A stretch of DNA of 64,000 nt from Lethocerus indicus (GCA_019843655.1 JACDQD010000002.1:11234393-11298392), one strand, 5' to 3'; shown: positions 12,423 through 26,853, counted from the first letter of the stretch. Numbers and translations are program-made. Notes: generated from the sequence alone by a model not told the origin.

Positions 12423-15141
12423 GGTGGAACTGGACACCGCACGCAACTGCCCACGGGTTATAATGATCGTGGACGGCGGCCGTTATCGAGATTAAGTGTT
12501 AAGTGGGTCAATCCAATTTCGACTCTTCAGGAAACTATTGAACATGCGCGTCCAAAGCGGGAGACACCAAATCCAATTCTTCCATCGATTTCATTCGCTT
12601 TGTTTTCGCCCCGAATAGAGTATGAATGTCCATCTTCAAATTACTATTGAAATTGGTAGAACAAAAACTAGCTTATTACAGATATTTTCTCGATTTTGCT
12701 CTTACACTGATGACATCCATCTACACCTCTCTTCACTATGAGTAAACTAGGTATCATCAATATAAAATACCTTCAACAAGCAACATTCTTTAAATCAAAT
12801 AATCGTGTCAAACGAATAGCTTAATTGATTGTGGGCCTTATTATTTTGAACAGTACAAAATTATATCTTTTATTATTGGCTGTTATTATCAGACGTGTCT
12901 GTGCCGTAGCTGTGTGTTTGGCTTGTGTTCGACGGTACCGGGATTACACTCCACCCGTGCCCAATGTTCCATCTCTCGGGTCCTTCCGTTATAAGCGTGT
13001 AATTTACGGGTCTGCAGGAAACAAATTTCTAGAAGGGAGAATCGTCCCCAACCCCGACTATTGTTATTGCGCCCCTGCCCCACCCTCTCCATTATCGGGC
13101 CCTATTGCCTCATATATTAGCCCCAATTTACATCTGCTCAGTCGCCCCTGCCTTATTGGAAAATCGGTATTTCACGCGGACGTGGCGTAAACGGGGGAAA
13201 GAAGGAAAATGTTTCGGCCTATCTTGTATTACTGTGTTGCGGAAGAGGGATTCGCGGTAATTTTTACCAACTGAAAACATGCATAACACCTACTACTCCG
13301 ACTATTCAAAGGACATATTTAATGGTAAAATAAAATGATGTTTATTTGCGTTGTTAGAATTACAAACGTAAAACCGTATTTAACTTGTTAGCTGCGTAAG
13401 CAAACTGTGTGGCGTTCTGCTGAAGAATTTACATTATGACTTTCGTATGAGTTCGGAGATGACATCATTGTTCCTAAGAAATAATCATTGGTTGGGAAGG
13501 TTTTGGTTTATTTCTGTTTCAAGATGTTCAGTAACGAGCAGTCATGTGTGTGGTCGGCCCTCTTGAGATGATTAGATTCGGTCTGGTCTTGCCCGGCCTG
13601 TCATCTGGCGCCTTATGGCGCCTCGCTTGTGTTTCCTCGAATGGAATGTCGTTCAATTTCATTCTTTTTTTTTCCCATGACATCTTGATTGCAGCATTCC
13701 AAGATTTCTTCGATTAGGTTACAAATTTGATAGCGTTATAATTACTATATTTCGTTAATTTCGAACACTTTACAATCATAACTGTTGTTAATTTATAAAA
13801 CTGTATTCCGGTTACTACAACCTGCTTAATGTGTACATTGTTTTGTAAGGATATCATAAGCGCATTACAATATGGCGGGCATTATTAAACCGTATAATGT
13901 TATAGAATATTAAGATATACAAAGTATTACCTGTTTCATGAATTATTGAGTTACAGTCCCGGGGGGTACTTAGCCCTTATTACTTCCAGATAATAATTAT
14001 ATTTGGGGGCAGCAAGGTCGCCGATTATAACTAACGAGAATGAGCAGATGTGCGACCTACCCCAACAGTTCGGTGGTTGATAACAGGCCGACAGTTGGGG
14101 TGAAATCAGCCCTTACTTCGGACGGCCCCTCCGGCCGCATATCCCCCTTTGCAATCGCCCTTAGTGGGGCATGCGTTACTCCCCTACAGTTAACGAGCCC
14201 ACTACAAATTGCCGCTTGCATTAGTGGCCTCGTTACCGACCCCCTCCTAGCTCCTAGCGGACCCAGTACAGCTGCAGTTAGAGTCTGGAAAATAACATTC
14301 TTAATTATCGAGGAACATTCCGAAGAATAGTCCGAAAAAAGCTCGGGAATAATAAAAATAGTCATTGGTAAATTACGAAATATAATACATATTTATCCGT
14401 TTTGGTTTTAAATAACGAAAATACATTAACCAACTGAAAGAATTTATTTATTTTTAGAATATTATCGATATTCCTTTTTCTAGCTTTTTGCTTTGAATTA
14501 AAAAAATAACGTAGGCTATTGTTTGATCAGCCTGAACTTCTACTAAACTCTAAAATAACGTTCTAGTATAAAAATTCACAATACTTTTGCGTGATCCTCT
14601 AATGCTAAAACATTACCTCAGACGTATTTGCAATGAGCAATGTGATGAATACTTTTGTGCATTCTTTAAATCTCTGTCGCTTACAACATTGCATTCAAAA
14701 TTTGATCACGGATCCATGCTATGTCCTTTTTTCAAAAGATCGAGGCAAAAATATAAAACAGCTTAAACACGAGCGAGCTTGTAAAAGATGGTTTGTATTC
14801 AGGAAGCGGAGAGACGCTTGCAATTTAATGTACATTAAAATGGGTCAAGAGCTACTCGAATATTTTATTCCTTGGGACCATCCACGGGTGCAGACAACCT
14901 AAATATTCAACTGTAAAGCCAATCCGATTAAGGGACTAGCTTTTAAAGAGTTTCTAATCCAGGTTTAACCCGGGGATTTTCACCAGTTTAATGGAAGATA
15001 ATGATCCTTAAAGTGAAGTTAAAAATCCGCTCTTCCTCTTCTACTATTTGTTAGCCTTCCGCCGTTAATCAATCGGTAGATACTGACCTGTAAATTAAAT
15101 TTGGAAAATTAGTTGTCCGTTTTATATACGTTGTATATTAT

Positions 15142-15147
<6 letters not shown>

Positions 15148-15189
<42 letters not shown>
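15148..15189. repeat. (TA)n microsatellite
   Basis: About 21 uninterrupted AT/TA units, embedded in AT-rich DNA. No flanking transposon ends are visible. Confidence 0.97.
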
Positions 15190-15194
<5 letters not shown>

Positions 15195-17199
15195 TAATTA
15201 TGTGTTAAGTCAAGTTGGCAGGTGTTGGACCGAGTGATAAGTTTAGGATTCCTTATTTTAACATCCACAAATTTTTACTGTCGTCTTGGATTCATGATAA
15301 GTTTGTTTTCTAGTTATTTGTGGAACAAATAAGGTTGTTGTAATAATGTGAACTCCACTAGCGTAAAATTAATTATAATAATGAAAGTAATTGATGGATT
15401 GCATGTTTAAGCCCGCACAAAAAAAGATCATGTCTTCGGTAAAAAAGAACTTATCGAAGAGATATTTCCGTGCCTATAGGAGGGACCGTTAGGCTTTGCG
15501 GAGATATCATCCCTGGCTTTGATGGAAGGGTCCGTTTTTGGGCTTGTTTTTGGAAGGGCAGTCACGATATTTTTGAATTATTCTTTCCTATCGTGTCCAA
15601 TATCAGTTCAGAGTGTTGTGTATAATACAGAAATAAGGACCAATGTACATTTTTTGTCGCTTCGTTTATTGTTTCCAGTAGATGATATTTAGATTGGTTC
15701 TAATGATAACATTGCGGGTTATTTGTCTCTTGTTAATTTAATATTTCTTTTTTCACCGCTGGACACAAATACGACTATGAAATGGTGGTTTTGTAGGCAT
15801 TCTTACTATCGTGTATATTTGTACAACAAACAAATAAATAAAAATTTGGGTATTCACTTTCTCGACTCTACATCAATACTTTGTTTATTGTATCACTGAG
15901 ATCCCACTTTCGATTTACAATATATAAGGTCATATAGCAATTATGAAGGAGTCGCTTTATCATTAAAGAATGAGAAGCTCATTTGATAGTCGTTATTCTG
16001 TTCCTAGAAAAACTGGTCCCAAATTACAGTCTCTCCGAGAACAGTTCTCAAATGAGCCATTTCACAAGTCGCTTCTCTGTTTGTAATTTGGTTTCCTGTC
16101 GGGCTCTTATTGCTCCTTTTTTTACTTACCTTTTTTTTACTTCATAATTCTTTTCACTGTTTTTTTGTTTACCCCTCTAATTATCTCCGGACCGTTAGCT
16201 TCATCTGTCCCCCAAGTATACTCTAACGCAGGAAATTACTGTTACCTGCATTCTGTTTGACTCCACAAATTATCGTATTTTCTTTTAAATCTACTCTTGC
16301 CTTAGATTGGACGCCAGTTTCCATTCTTATCTTAAAATGAATTCATGAAAGCATTTCGTCTTATGATGGGTTCGATTTCGAAATCTGTTCGTATAACGCA
16401 CACAACTGTTACCTACCACGTATATTCATTGTTTAATTAATAAATAGACGATAACGATATCTATCTATGCATAAAGTTAATAGATTCAAAATGTTAGCAA
16501 AAGTTCTCGAGAACATTGCTTCTTCTGTATTCCTATGGCTTTTAACTATCGGTTTTAATTTTCTCTTATGTATATCTATAGCATAAAGCATCGGTGTTGC
16601 ATGTATGCCTTACATAAAGAGAATTATTGTAGCAACTATCTGCTAACAGGAAAATACCGAGAGTCACGCAGTAACGTGTAAAGGTAAGGGCGACCAACCG
16701 GTGATCCTCCTTTCACTCGTGACCCGAACTCAATCCATCACTGTCCACTGGAATATCTCGTGACTGTGTACGTTTAAGGCGATGTCCAGTGCTGTCGCGA
16801 GGATAACCCCAAGGAAAGGAGTCCTATCTTCCGGATAACAGTCCGTGGATGAATAAAATTCAACTCTGAGAATAAATTGAATTAAAAAGGACTGAAGTGG
16901 GACACAAGTATTTAGATAAGGCCGAATTTTTCAGAAGTTGGACCTAAGAGGAATTCAAAATTGGAAACCTTTGAACATTTCTTGTCCTTATTATCAGTCT
17001 GTACTGGAAGTACAGATGACTATGGGCCCTTTCCCACTTCGGGAAACTTTCATCTGGCATCGGGCCACGCTACAGGGTAGTAGATTACAGAATCAAATTA
17101 TGGCAGTGTATTCGTGGACGGGAATCTGTGATAGTTAATGAGACTGGCGACTTAAATAAAACTCTCAAAAGCGCTCGAAGGGTGTAAACAAGGGATACC

Positions 17200-17560
17200 T
17201 CTGCTGGTGGCCCCGGGTGGTGGGGCGAAGGCGGGTCCGCCCCGAGGTTATAAGTAATTCGCCAAGTTTTAATGGCCTCCCCTTCATCCCCGCCCCCAAT
17301 GAAATTTATATGAAGCGGGTCGAAGTTATGTGTGGGGAAGGGGGCGGGAGACTTTGCCCTCCGTGTTTACGCCACTCCTTCTCACGACCAAAACTTTCCG
17401 CCTCCGCCTCCCCCCACCTCAGTCGTCGGGGTCGACATCTTATCGCTCCCGCTTCCAGGAATTCTCCGCTTTATTTTTTTTCCATGCCGCGTCATGTCGT
17501 TGCAGCGAAGAACTTTCTGAACTCCCCTCCCCCCCACCTCTCTCAAAATTAGGGTTGAGC
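17200..17560. other. GC-rich, polypyrimidine-rich island
   Basis: The block contains CCCCGGG, GGGGGCGGG and several runs of six or seven C (for example near 17409 and 17528). Three overlapping + strand frames are open here, which is typical of low stop-codon frequency in C-rich DNA. No protein motif is recognised. Confidence 0.3.
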
Positions 17561-18112
17561 CGTTGTTCTCATTCCCGCAAGTTCGCTTTTGTCCTTCTTA
17601 CGTAGGCGATAGGTAATTAACATCGCAGTTTCTTTGGGTGGGGGCGGGGGTTGATTGACGTAAATGTCACCAAACGTCAACATTTGTTCCTATGAATGTG
17701 TCGAAATTTATTCTCAAACATGTCAGTTACACCAAGTTCGATTATATACCGAGAGGTTAACGAGTTAAAACATCACCAAAAATATGTTTCAGTAAAAATT
17801 GCCTGAAAAATGTTTTCCTATTTTATCGGCAGCAGGAGTGAGAATACTATAGATTTATGTAGATTATACATTTAACTAATCGTGCTTAAGTACGTCTGAA
17901 GATGGATTCTTATTTCTTGCGACATTTTAACCGAATCAACGAAAGGAGTCATAAAACAATAAAATTACGCAATACGTTTTTGATATAGTTAAATAATTGC
18001 AATATAATTGTAGTATAAAATTCGTTATTTCTGCAACAGGATACTGTCTTAATGTAGTTTGATGCTTTCATTCCGTAATTCTATTTGGAACTGGGGGGTA
18101 TATAAAATACCC

Positions 18113-18152
18113 AATTATTAATTATTATAACTAATATATAATTATTAATTAT
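18113..18152. promoter_or_regulatory. Repeated AATTATTAATTAT words (homeodomain-like cluster)
   Basis: The 13-mer AATTATTAATTAT occurs at 18113-18125 and again at 18140-18152 in an AT-only context, giving many overlapping TAAT/ATTA cores. Homeodomain proteins bind TAAT. Such words also arise readily in AT-rich DNA, so a regulatory role is only a possibility. Confidence 0.25.
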
Positions 18153-18281
18153 ATAACTCTTAAGGCGTTTTCGTCACTTTAATCTCCTTCAATTATGAGA
18201 TAACTGAGTCGGAAGATATTAACTCTCACTCGGGCCATAATATACTTATACAGGAACAGCCCCTAAATGATGCTGCCGATC

Positions 18282-18300
18282 CCTTGTCATAATGACAAGG
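18282..18300. promoter_or_regulatory. Perfect interrupted palindrome CCTTGTCAT-A-ATGACAAGG
   Basis: Two perfect 9-bp arms surround one central A. Each arm contains TGTCA/TGACA, the core recognised by TALE homeodomain proteins (Meis/Homothorax class), so a dimer site is conceivable. A 9-bp perfect palindrome with a 1-nt spacer is expected less than once in 64 kb by chance. Confidence 0.3.
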
Positions 18301-21300
18301 CCTCGCACATTTTCTCTCGATTTTTTAATGATCTAATCATGACTTCATATTTCAGTTTTTAATTCGTTTTAAACTTTGAAAATACAATCTTTGGAAATAA
18401 GATCTACGTTAATTAACGAGTTGTTGATGGGGGGGAGGGTTGAATATAGATGCAAGAGTAAATATACCATTTATTTTCGTTCGGTGTTTTCAATCTATCG
18501 AATTTAAATTTCTTGCATGCATAAACAATTTCTAAAACATTAAATATTTAGTGCTTCTTCTGGGGTTAAATTTGATTACTGCCAAAGAAAATATACGAGA
18601 AATATATTAATGCTTTAAAAATGACTTCATTTCTAGTCGGAATATTAATCAAAGAAGTAATGTTTAATAAATCAAGCTGTACTCATTAATTACTGTTTAA
18701 ACATTTATGCGTTACGCGTTTCAGCCGTTTAACAGAAATTAGCGTTAGCGCAAATGTTATTTAATTTTTTAATAAAAACCTAATTTACTGTTTTTAATAT
18801 TTTCGTTATATTAAACATCCGCCTTTTTAATAAAACCCAAAAGTCCGTTCTAATTTCATCCTAAGCGTTTGTACCTTGGGCAGAGGGAAGTCTAAAAATA
18901 AGCTTTGGCTTTTCTTCCTTTTATTCCACAGAATTCCGAGTTGGTCCTAGAGCCGTCATTAAAGAATTCACTTCTTTAATTCTTTTACCGAGATATAATT
19001 TGATTTCAAATATAATTGTTTGTAGTATTTAGTCGGTAAATCTATATCGCAATCCTCCATCCTATACTCCACACTTTATAAAGTGTATTTCTGAAACCAA
19101 TAGATAATGAGTAATCTATTGAAGTTTTAACCGATCAATACCCTTTATTAATCTCGTTCAGCAATTCTTGCCTTTTGAAACTTAAAAGGGAAAACTTCAT
19201 GAGCTTGCGAAGGGGCAATTCTTGTTGACTATTACTGTAGGGCGGGGTGGCGTTTTTTGTCCCCGTGCTAACCGTAATTGGTAGATGCCTGATCGATATG
19301 AATTATTGAATTATGAATGAGATCCGCAATCATCTTCTGGGCCATCGTAATTGCGACGTTCTGGAACTTTACTGATCAGGTGTTTTTGTCCGCGAAATCA
19401 TTCCAAGTGATCGGGTTCCCTTCGACTCAATCAGCATACAGATCATTTCCAGACCGTACTATTCATTTTAACTAAAGTTAGTTGGTTGAAAATTTTTCTA
19501 AAATATAAAAAACATCGAATGTGGTATTTAGTTTTCTCAAAGCTTCATTAACACCTTGTGATTTTATAGCTCTATTGGGCTTATAATAAACATTAGACAC
19601 ATTTGACTGATGATCTGTTCGCATACATACACATTCTATATGCTTTGTTTTTGATAGTATATAATACATCCGATTTGAATCCAAGTTAATTTCTGTGTGA
19701 AGATCAGCTTATCTAAGTTGTCTTCTGCCTGTATATCAATCCAGAATTGTTCTGAACCAAATCTTGATCTTAGCGAGGTAACACGTGTGCCAGACTGTTG
19801 TGTTTCCTTTGAAATAGAGCTCGTACCGTATTGGCTTATTACCCAACTCGGTTGATGTTCTCCGCCCTTTCTCAAATTGCTAATTATCCAGCTGCTTTCC
19901 ACCGCTCGGAGTCGGGTCAATAATACCGTCCCCCGCAGCGGAACCTCGCAGTAAGTTACTACATTATTAAGCACAGAACATTGTTGTTGATGGCGGTGAA
20001 TGGAAGTCCAATAAATCAATATTTCTCACGGGTGTTGGATCACGTCGAAAAAATCGTGAACACGAGTTGCAACGTTTCGGGAATATTTTTCGCTCTCTGC
20101 ACTACAATACATTATGCAATCAATAGAAACCAGCGGTTCGGCGACCGTATAGTTATAGGCGCACGATATTATCCCGATCTATTTAAATTAATCCCGCTTT
20201 AATGGCACGTCTCGAAAGCGATATTCTTATGGAAATATTAGAGATAAGTTGGTATTACTTTCCCGATACACATTGACCATATGGTAATAAGTGACCCTAT
20301 CTTGCTTGATTGCAACAAGCGTATGGGAAAATAAAAAAAATGAGATAATCACTAAAGTCGATTGCACAATAATTACTGTACACAGACTCGGTGATTGCCT
20401 CGTATTGCTGGATCGGTGCGTAGGCAGTTATAGGCCATCCGGTAGAGTACAGCGGCTTACTTTAGTTGCAGTGTTGAAATGTAATTTGATTTAATCACAA
20501 TTATGGAATAATGATCGTGATCATAAAAAAAAGGGGAAACTTAGTGATATCTTGACAATCTATCTGCCTAGCGGACAGCACCGTTAATGGGGCGTTTTCT
20601 TATTCGGAGTATAACATTCTATGTTTTGTCTAACATGTTTATTAGATTCGTAAAATAGCAATATTATTCGCGTACATTAAAAACAACCAGTATGATAAAA
20701 ATAGGACACGCACTTGTTAGTGCACCACAGTTAAGACGGATTTGTTCGAATAATTCCTTCAATTTCAGTCCTTTTTAAATTCCATCATTATTCGGATGTG
20801 GAGGCCTCTCTGTATGGAAAAAAAATCTGGCAGCAATAATTTTGGTACGAAAGTCTATCATTCGATGTTGAAAAATTAGGTAGGGAGCAATAAAGAAGAA
20901 TTTTTCAGTGGTGGGGGGAAGGGTTGAAATTTCGGCGCTCTCCTCTAGGGGGTTCTCACCCCCTTAAAATACACTCACCCCTTCCCCTCCTCGGGAAATA
21001 AATATCCGATCACGTACATTCGCCATATTTCACCCTTTTAAACGTTTTTCCGTAGTGTATAATTCTGACACTAGAATACAGATCGTGTTACCCCCGTATT
21101 GAGGAGACTGTAAACTGTTCTAGTGTTGTGGGCGCTTCATACGCTTATACATTTTATAGATTGCCCTTTAAGGGTGTTCATGTTGTATTTAAATTATTCG
21201 GGTGTACTGATTCTTGTTAGGTCCCAATTTCATCACTAATTCACTTTAAACTATTACAGTTGCGCTTACCAAAAGGTATTAAAGTAGAAAAGTATAATAT

Positions 21301-22801
21301 TTGATGGGGACAATATTCTAGTTATAAAATTCTGAAATGAATTACGAAATATGAAATGTGTCCATTTTGATTCAGTCCGTGTCCAGTATTTCATTCAGTT
21401 TTGCGGAATTTCCATCATGACGGATGGTTCTCCATCTCTTGAAATGTTTCCATTATTTTTCTCTGGCTGTTACTCTCATCTGCTTAATAAAGTTATAGGG
21501 AATTTTCTTTGTAAGTAAAATCTGAAATGCTAACGAGATTGTTCGTAGGGTAAAACGACCGAAGGAAAGCGGGGAGCGGGATTGTGGGTGAGTACAGCAC
21601 TGCCCGGAGGGTGGCGACCCCTGCTCGCCCCTTACATAAAACTAATTAGTCCCTTGGATTATTCTCCCTTTTCACTCAATACAGTTTCCTCTCCATGAGT
21701 CTCAGCAAGCACATACACTTCGTTGTAGAAACGTAAAATATGGCTATGCCCTGACTAAGGTTTTGAATCTAGTGTGATAGGGAATACTGTCACGGGCTGT
21801 TTGTTATACACTAGTTCATTAGGTAAAAAAGACAATATATATGTGTTTATAAATATAAGCGTAGCTGATAATCGTGGACCTACTGCAAATACCTTTCTAT
21901 ATAAAATGCGACATCAATTCATTTCTTTACAAGATTCGAATAAATTATTTCCAATTTCAGAATCACAATTTTAGATGAAAATTACATGAATATTATACTT
22001 CTAGAAATTACCGTCGGTTACTTTTTTAATTTAATTGCTGGCGTCGCCACGTTGAATACTCTCACTCATAATCTGATCCGTTCATAGTTTCTTAAGGTTG
22101 ACGTTAAGGTGGGTTTGTCCTGTTCACGTTTGAATATTTATGACCTCTACGGTGCGCAGGTTCAATTTAAAATTCCCTCCCTTTCCCCGAAAATGAAATA
22201 TTGAGTTAGGGGCGAATAACGGCATTGTTAAACATAAGACCCGACCAGTCCTTATAATGGAAGCCCAATTTGCATGGGGAAAGTGGTCCTAGCAGAGGCC
22301 GCAGCACAAATCCCCTTCTGCCAGTTTGGACTAGAGATTTTTTACGTATTATAATTTGTATGAATTTAATAAATTCCATACATTAATAAAACTTACTAAA
22401 TTTGTACTTCTATTAATTCGCCGTACTTTTCTTTTTATCCGGTTGGCAAACTATAACTTGAGAATTAGTCATTTCCATGAAACAAGGTCCAAATTTTTAA
22501 CATAATAAATTATAATTATAAACATATTTAATAATGAAGCCAGAAATTAGATACCTAGCACATCCTTCTACGTACTTTATGGTATTTATTATATACCACC
22601 TTAAAATAAGTGTTAATGCATTGATTTCTAATCTTCATGTCCATAATTTCTACTCCAATTAGATCTGAGCATTTCGCGACCCCTGTATAAGTACTGGACG
22701 AAGTGCCCTTAATTAATGTAGGATTAATTTTCGATATTTACACGAAAACTGTCAGAAAAACACGTCCTATCTAGAGGTGTTTCTTCACGAAATAAACGCG
22801 G

Positions 22802-22826
22802 TCTCTCTCTCTCTCTCTCTCTCTCT
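22802..22826. repeat. (CT)n microsatellite
   Basis: About 12 uninterrupted CT units, equivalent to (GA)n on the - strand. It would be a pyrimidine tract in the + strand transcript, but no AG acceptor follows within a useful distance. Confidence 0.95.
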
Positions 22827-24242
22827 GTCACAAGATAAATGTTCTTTGTAATCAGAAGGCACTTTGTTACAGCCAAGTAAGTACACAAATAAGTCGGTAG
22901 GCTAAACTTCGAGGTCCTAATGTCGTCTTCTCGTGTTCACTGTAATTTAACACTGGTCCCTATTAAACGCCCCTCGGGGGGAACTAACCGTCGAACGTAA
23001 TTGAATGTTTTCCGGCCAAACACTTCACTGTAAACGATTCGCGTAATGTATGCATAACAATAAGTTTAGCAGTTTTTTCCGTATTCATTCAGTCACTTTG
23101 TCAAATAACTGTTGTTATTAACCAGCTAGAGAAATCTGAAATTGTATTACTATTTGTAGGAACGAGTCGTTGCATTTCGATAAGTCCTTTGGTAAAACGA
23201 ACATGCCTGTGCTAAGATAGGAAAACGAGTTGTGACCGGTACGCTGGGTTGGCATGTGTTAATACAATGAAGTTCTTTTTTGCGATAAAGCAGTAATCAT
23301 TATGCCATGCGCGTATAACCCTTCGTCGTCATTCTCGAAAGACCTCCTACCATATAGATGGTACCGAAATTCCGGCAGTATTATTTATTTTGAAAATATG
23401 GGAAGGGATTAAACAATGTACTTAATCGCGATATTAGTGTATTTTAAGTTTAACTTTTTCGATATCCAACTTGTACGCCCGCAGTTTAGTTTCACCGTAA
23501 TGTTCTCAGGATAGAGGCCACTGAAAAATCGTCCGCATCTTGGAGCTGGAGATTTATTCATCCCGCCTGCGACCTAAGTCTCGGTTTCTGAATCGACTCC
23601 AGTCGAAAAAAAAACCCCGAAAAGAAATGCGGAGGAAGTCGCGTCTTCCAGACCGATTTATAAATAGATAAATGGCTTGTGCCTTGGCTGTGTTAAAGCG
23701 GATCCGACTGTCCGTCTCTTGTTTGTGAGCGCTTCTAAATAAAAAAAAAAAATTCCCCGTCTCTTCCGTTTGTCACTTTTCTAGTCACTTTGATGGAGCC
23801 CTTCCAAAATTTCCAGTTAACTCCGCCTCCTCCCGGGCAAGTCCCAGACACCGAACCAGAATATTCTCAAATATTGAACATTAAATATTGAAATACAAGT
23901 TAAAACAATATTGAGTATGAAATTTAAATGAGCTCTTTAATCCCATCCTCTTGGCGTCTCAAGACCCAAGTGCGGCTGTCACCTTCTGGGCATGATTTTT
24001 CCTTTTAATGTATTTACCGTTAACTAGAAGAACTAATTGTAGTTATTTTTTCTTCAGGGTGCAGAATGGGCTCTTAAGCCTATATTAAACATGAAATGTA
24101 TCAGTTGGCAGGGCCTGAATATTTAAATTGTTTATTCCATGCTTTTTTTAGAAATATTTATCTTTCACGTTCTAACCATAATAGCTTACGTTATGCGTTT
24201 ATTTTGTTTAATGTTGCTTCAGTTCTATGCACGGGTAGATAA

Positions 24243-24260
24243 CGAATTTGCATATTAATT
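24243..24260. promoter_or_regulatory. 18-bp octamer/homeodomain-like word, copy 1
   Basis: CGAATTTGCATATTAATT contains the octamer ATTTGCAT directly followed by ATTAAT. This arrangement resembles composite POU-domain sites. The identical 18-mer occurs again at 50541-50558. An exact 18-mer repeat outside a transposon is unlikely by chance in 64 kb. Confidence 0.35.
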
Positions 24261-26379
24261 AACATGCGAATTGGCCATTAACTGTGTATCGACTGCAATA
24301 GCTTGCTCTACTCTCCGGTCTATCTAGGCCGGTGGGCCGTCTCTTTTCCACTTTAATTATCGCCATTAGACGTTGGCTGAGGGGAGGCACTCCATTAGCC
24401 TTACACCCTCCCGTTTTACCACTATGCCTACCGCCACACTTACCATTCTCTCTCTTACTCTGGCGGCTAGAGTTTAGTTCCCTACTTCCTCCGGTTAATT
24501 GAATTGGTAAATAGGGGACTTTGCGCGTTTATACGTGTAACCCTTGTCTTCGAACTACTGTTGTTTCAGAGTGACTGTAATTTTTTCTATTGTAGTTCCT
24601 GTATCGGTTTGTTGGAGCCTTCTTGTTTTAAATAGAAATGTAGTCCGTCCCACTGAGCAAAGATCACTGGAGTTTGACTTCTCGATCGTAGGACCGATGT
24701 TATCAGTGGCTAACGCTTCGACAAATGAGGAGTGGATTTCCATTTTGGTTTTCTATACAGAATATCTAGAATTTGTTATATTCCAAAGACGATTCCAAGG
24801 ACCTGGAACTTCATGTGCGAAACTATCTTTATCGTCAGCAAGGATGAGTTTATTAGGTCAATTTTCAATACTTTATTGCATTAAATTCCAGTATTCGAAG
24901 TTACAAGAAAAAAAATATGTTAATCAAGTAAAAACTTGGATACATTTAAAAATACCCTTAAAAATGAAGTTAAAGATGTTGATCCCCTGAGTTTCTCGTT
25001 CTGGAATAATACATTGGTACTTATAGGAGGATATGGTCAAATTTGTTAATCATATTAATTTGCTTATACCTATTGAAGAGGGAGATATAAATTGCCGAGG
25101 CGAATACTTATTTCTCTATTTGATTTGATTATTAAATTATTTTCGTTGTAAACTTATTCAAGAAGATTCATTCCAGAAGGTTCTGCCACTGCGTTTCAGG
25201 CGGACCTAAACTTTTTCCTTTTACTGGAAGATGATCAAATTAATGCCGCTAATGGCCTCTGTCACTTCCGCTCATTCACATAATAAGAGAGTCGAACTTT
25301 GACCCCGAAGTTATAATTTACGTCTTTATTTGATTTGTTTCTTATTGTGGTCCCCACTTTTTACAGTGTCGCCCAAGGAAGAGGGAGATTTCATTTAGAG
25401 ACAATTACCTGCAAAGCAGATTTTCCGGGACGAAGTCTTATGAACTTGAGGCTTAGTCAAATCATCACTTAACTTAGCTTGAAGAATAGTTTATTAAGGA
25501 ATTAATCCTGTTATGCCTGTCTTACCTTATTACTTTATAAATGTTCGGAGCTACATTGTGGAATAAATTTTATATGAGAAAAGTCTGTTCGAAATCATAT
25601 CTCGGAAGATGTATTTGCATCCCTTACTTTATTTTGAATTAACGAATTCAATAATTAGAACATAAACAAAGATTAATAGCAAGTGTAATTTGCTAAAAAA
25701 GAAAACTTGGGCCAAACAAAAACCAACTTGGTCAATTTTAACGTATTTATGAATCCTGTTAGTTGATTCCGTGCCCATGGCTTCTCTCGAAGAGCTAATA
25801 GATTACTATATCCTTACATAAAACGTTAAGTCTCAAATCGGATTTTAAATTTTTGACCGACTTAAGTAGGAGGGTATTGTATCTAATTTGTTATATATAC
25901 TTACTCTGATCTATAGTGTTTTGTGTTCATCGAAACACTAACATTATTTTTACAGGCAATTTAGAATTGTGTAGACTTAATTTTCTTAATGACTCAAAGA
26001 AATTTCCTCCCGTCCAGCTAGTCCAATTAACCGCTTTTTTTCCTTGTCATATAAGACGGAGCGAATACATTTTAACCGAAATATGTCGGAGATAAGATGA
26101 ATGAGACTGGACAGATGAACTTGGTATAGCTTATCAGCTGTTCGGGTGATAATCTTGTAGTGCGTCTCCAGTGTCAGGAAGCTGTGCCCAAAGGGATGTA
26201 GATTAGAGGGCGGGCCGGGCCATGCATTATTCAGGCCGGCTCGGGCGATTACCGAGAGACACACGGCAGCGTGAACTCCACCGACGACAAACGGAGTCGG
26301 GGAATATATCACTTAAGGGGAGAGCCGCCCGACAGACGGACGGACTAATGAAAGGAAACCGCTCGCCGTGTCTTGAATC

Positions 26380-26408
26380 CCAGAGAGAGAGAGAGAGAGT
26401 GAGAGAGA
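26380..26408. repeat. Short imperfect (GA)n microsatellite
   Basis: A run of GA units broken by one GT. It lies in a GC-rich patch next to overlapping open frames on both strands, none of which resembles a known protein. Confidence 0.85.
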
Positions 26409-26796
26409 AGCCGGACCCGCCGTATAATGCTCTGTTCTCGAAAAAATATTGAGGATTCTTTCGGACCCGCACAGACCGGCACTCATCTACCCGTTTACAA
26501 TTCGTGCATTTCAGAATCTACGTAAAAATTACCTACTGCCCGGTGTGACGGTAGTCGCACTAAGGTATATGTCGTTATAGTTTGTAATTGGGGAAAATTC
26601 GAACCACCACCGTGTTCAATGCAATCACAATGGGGTTAGAGATAAGGGGTAAATTGATTGTCGGAGTTCGTTTATCCAGTGGTGGAATTTAACTTAATTT
26701 TCATACCCAAATACATGAAAAACCCATTTAACTGGAGCTAACTAATTTGTTCTGCTTATATTCCGAACACTATACATTGCATTTAAAAGATTTGCA

Positions 26797-26797
<1 letters not shown>

Positions 26798-26849
<52 letters not shown>
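26798..26849. repeat. (AT)n microsatellite
   Basis: About 26 uninterrupted AT units, followed by a short GTGTGTGTG run near 26870. Confidence 0.97.

Positions 26850-26853
<4 letters not shown>

Noticed and set aside
19636..20019. 127-codon open frame on the - strand
   Set aside because: No family resemblance, and it is antisense to the inferred host transcript. No supporting promoter or polyadenylation context was recognised.
24544..24990. 148-codon open frame on the + strand
   Set aside because: The predicted protein has no recognisable domain, is AT-driven and lysine-rich at the end, and shows no splice or promoter context.
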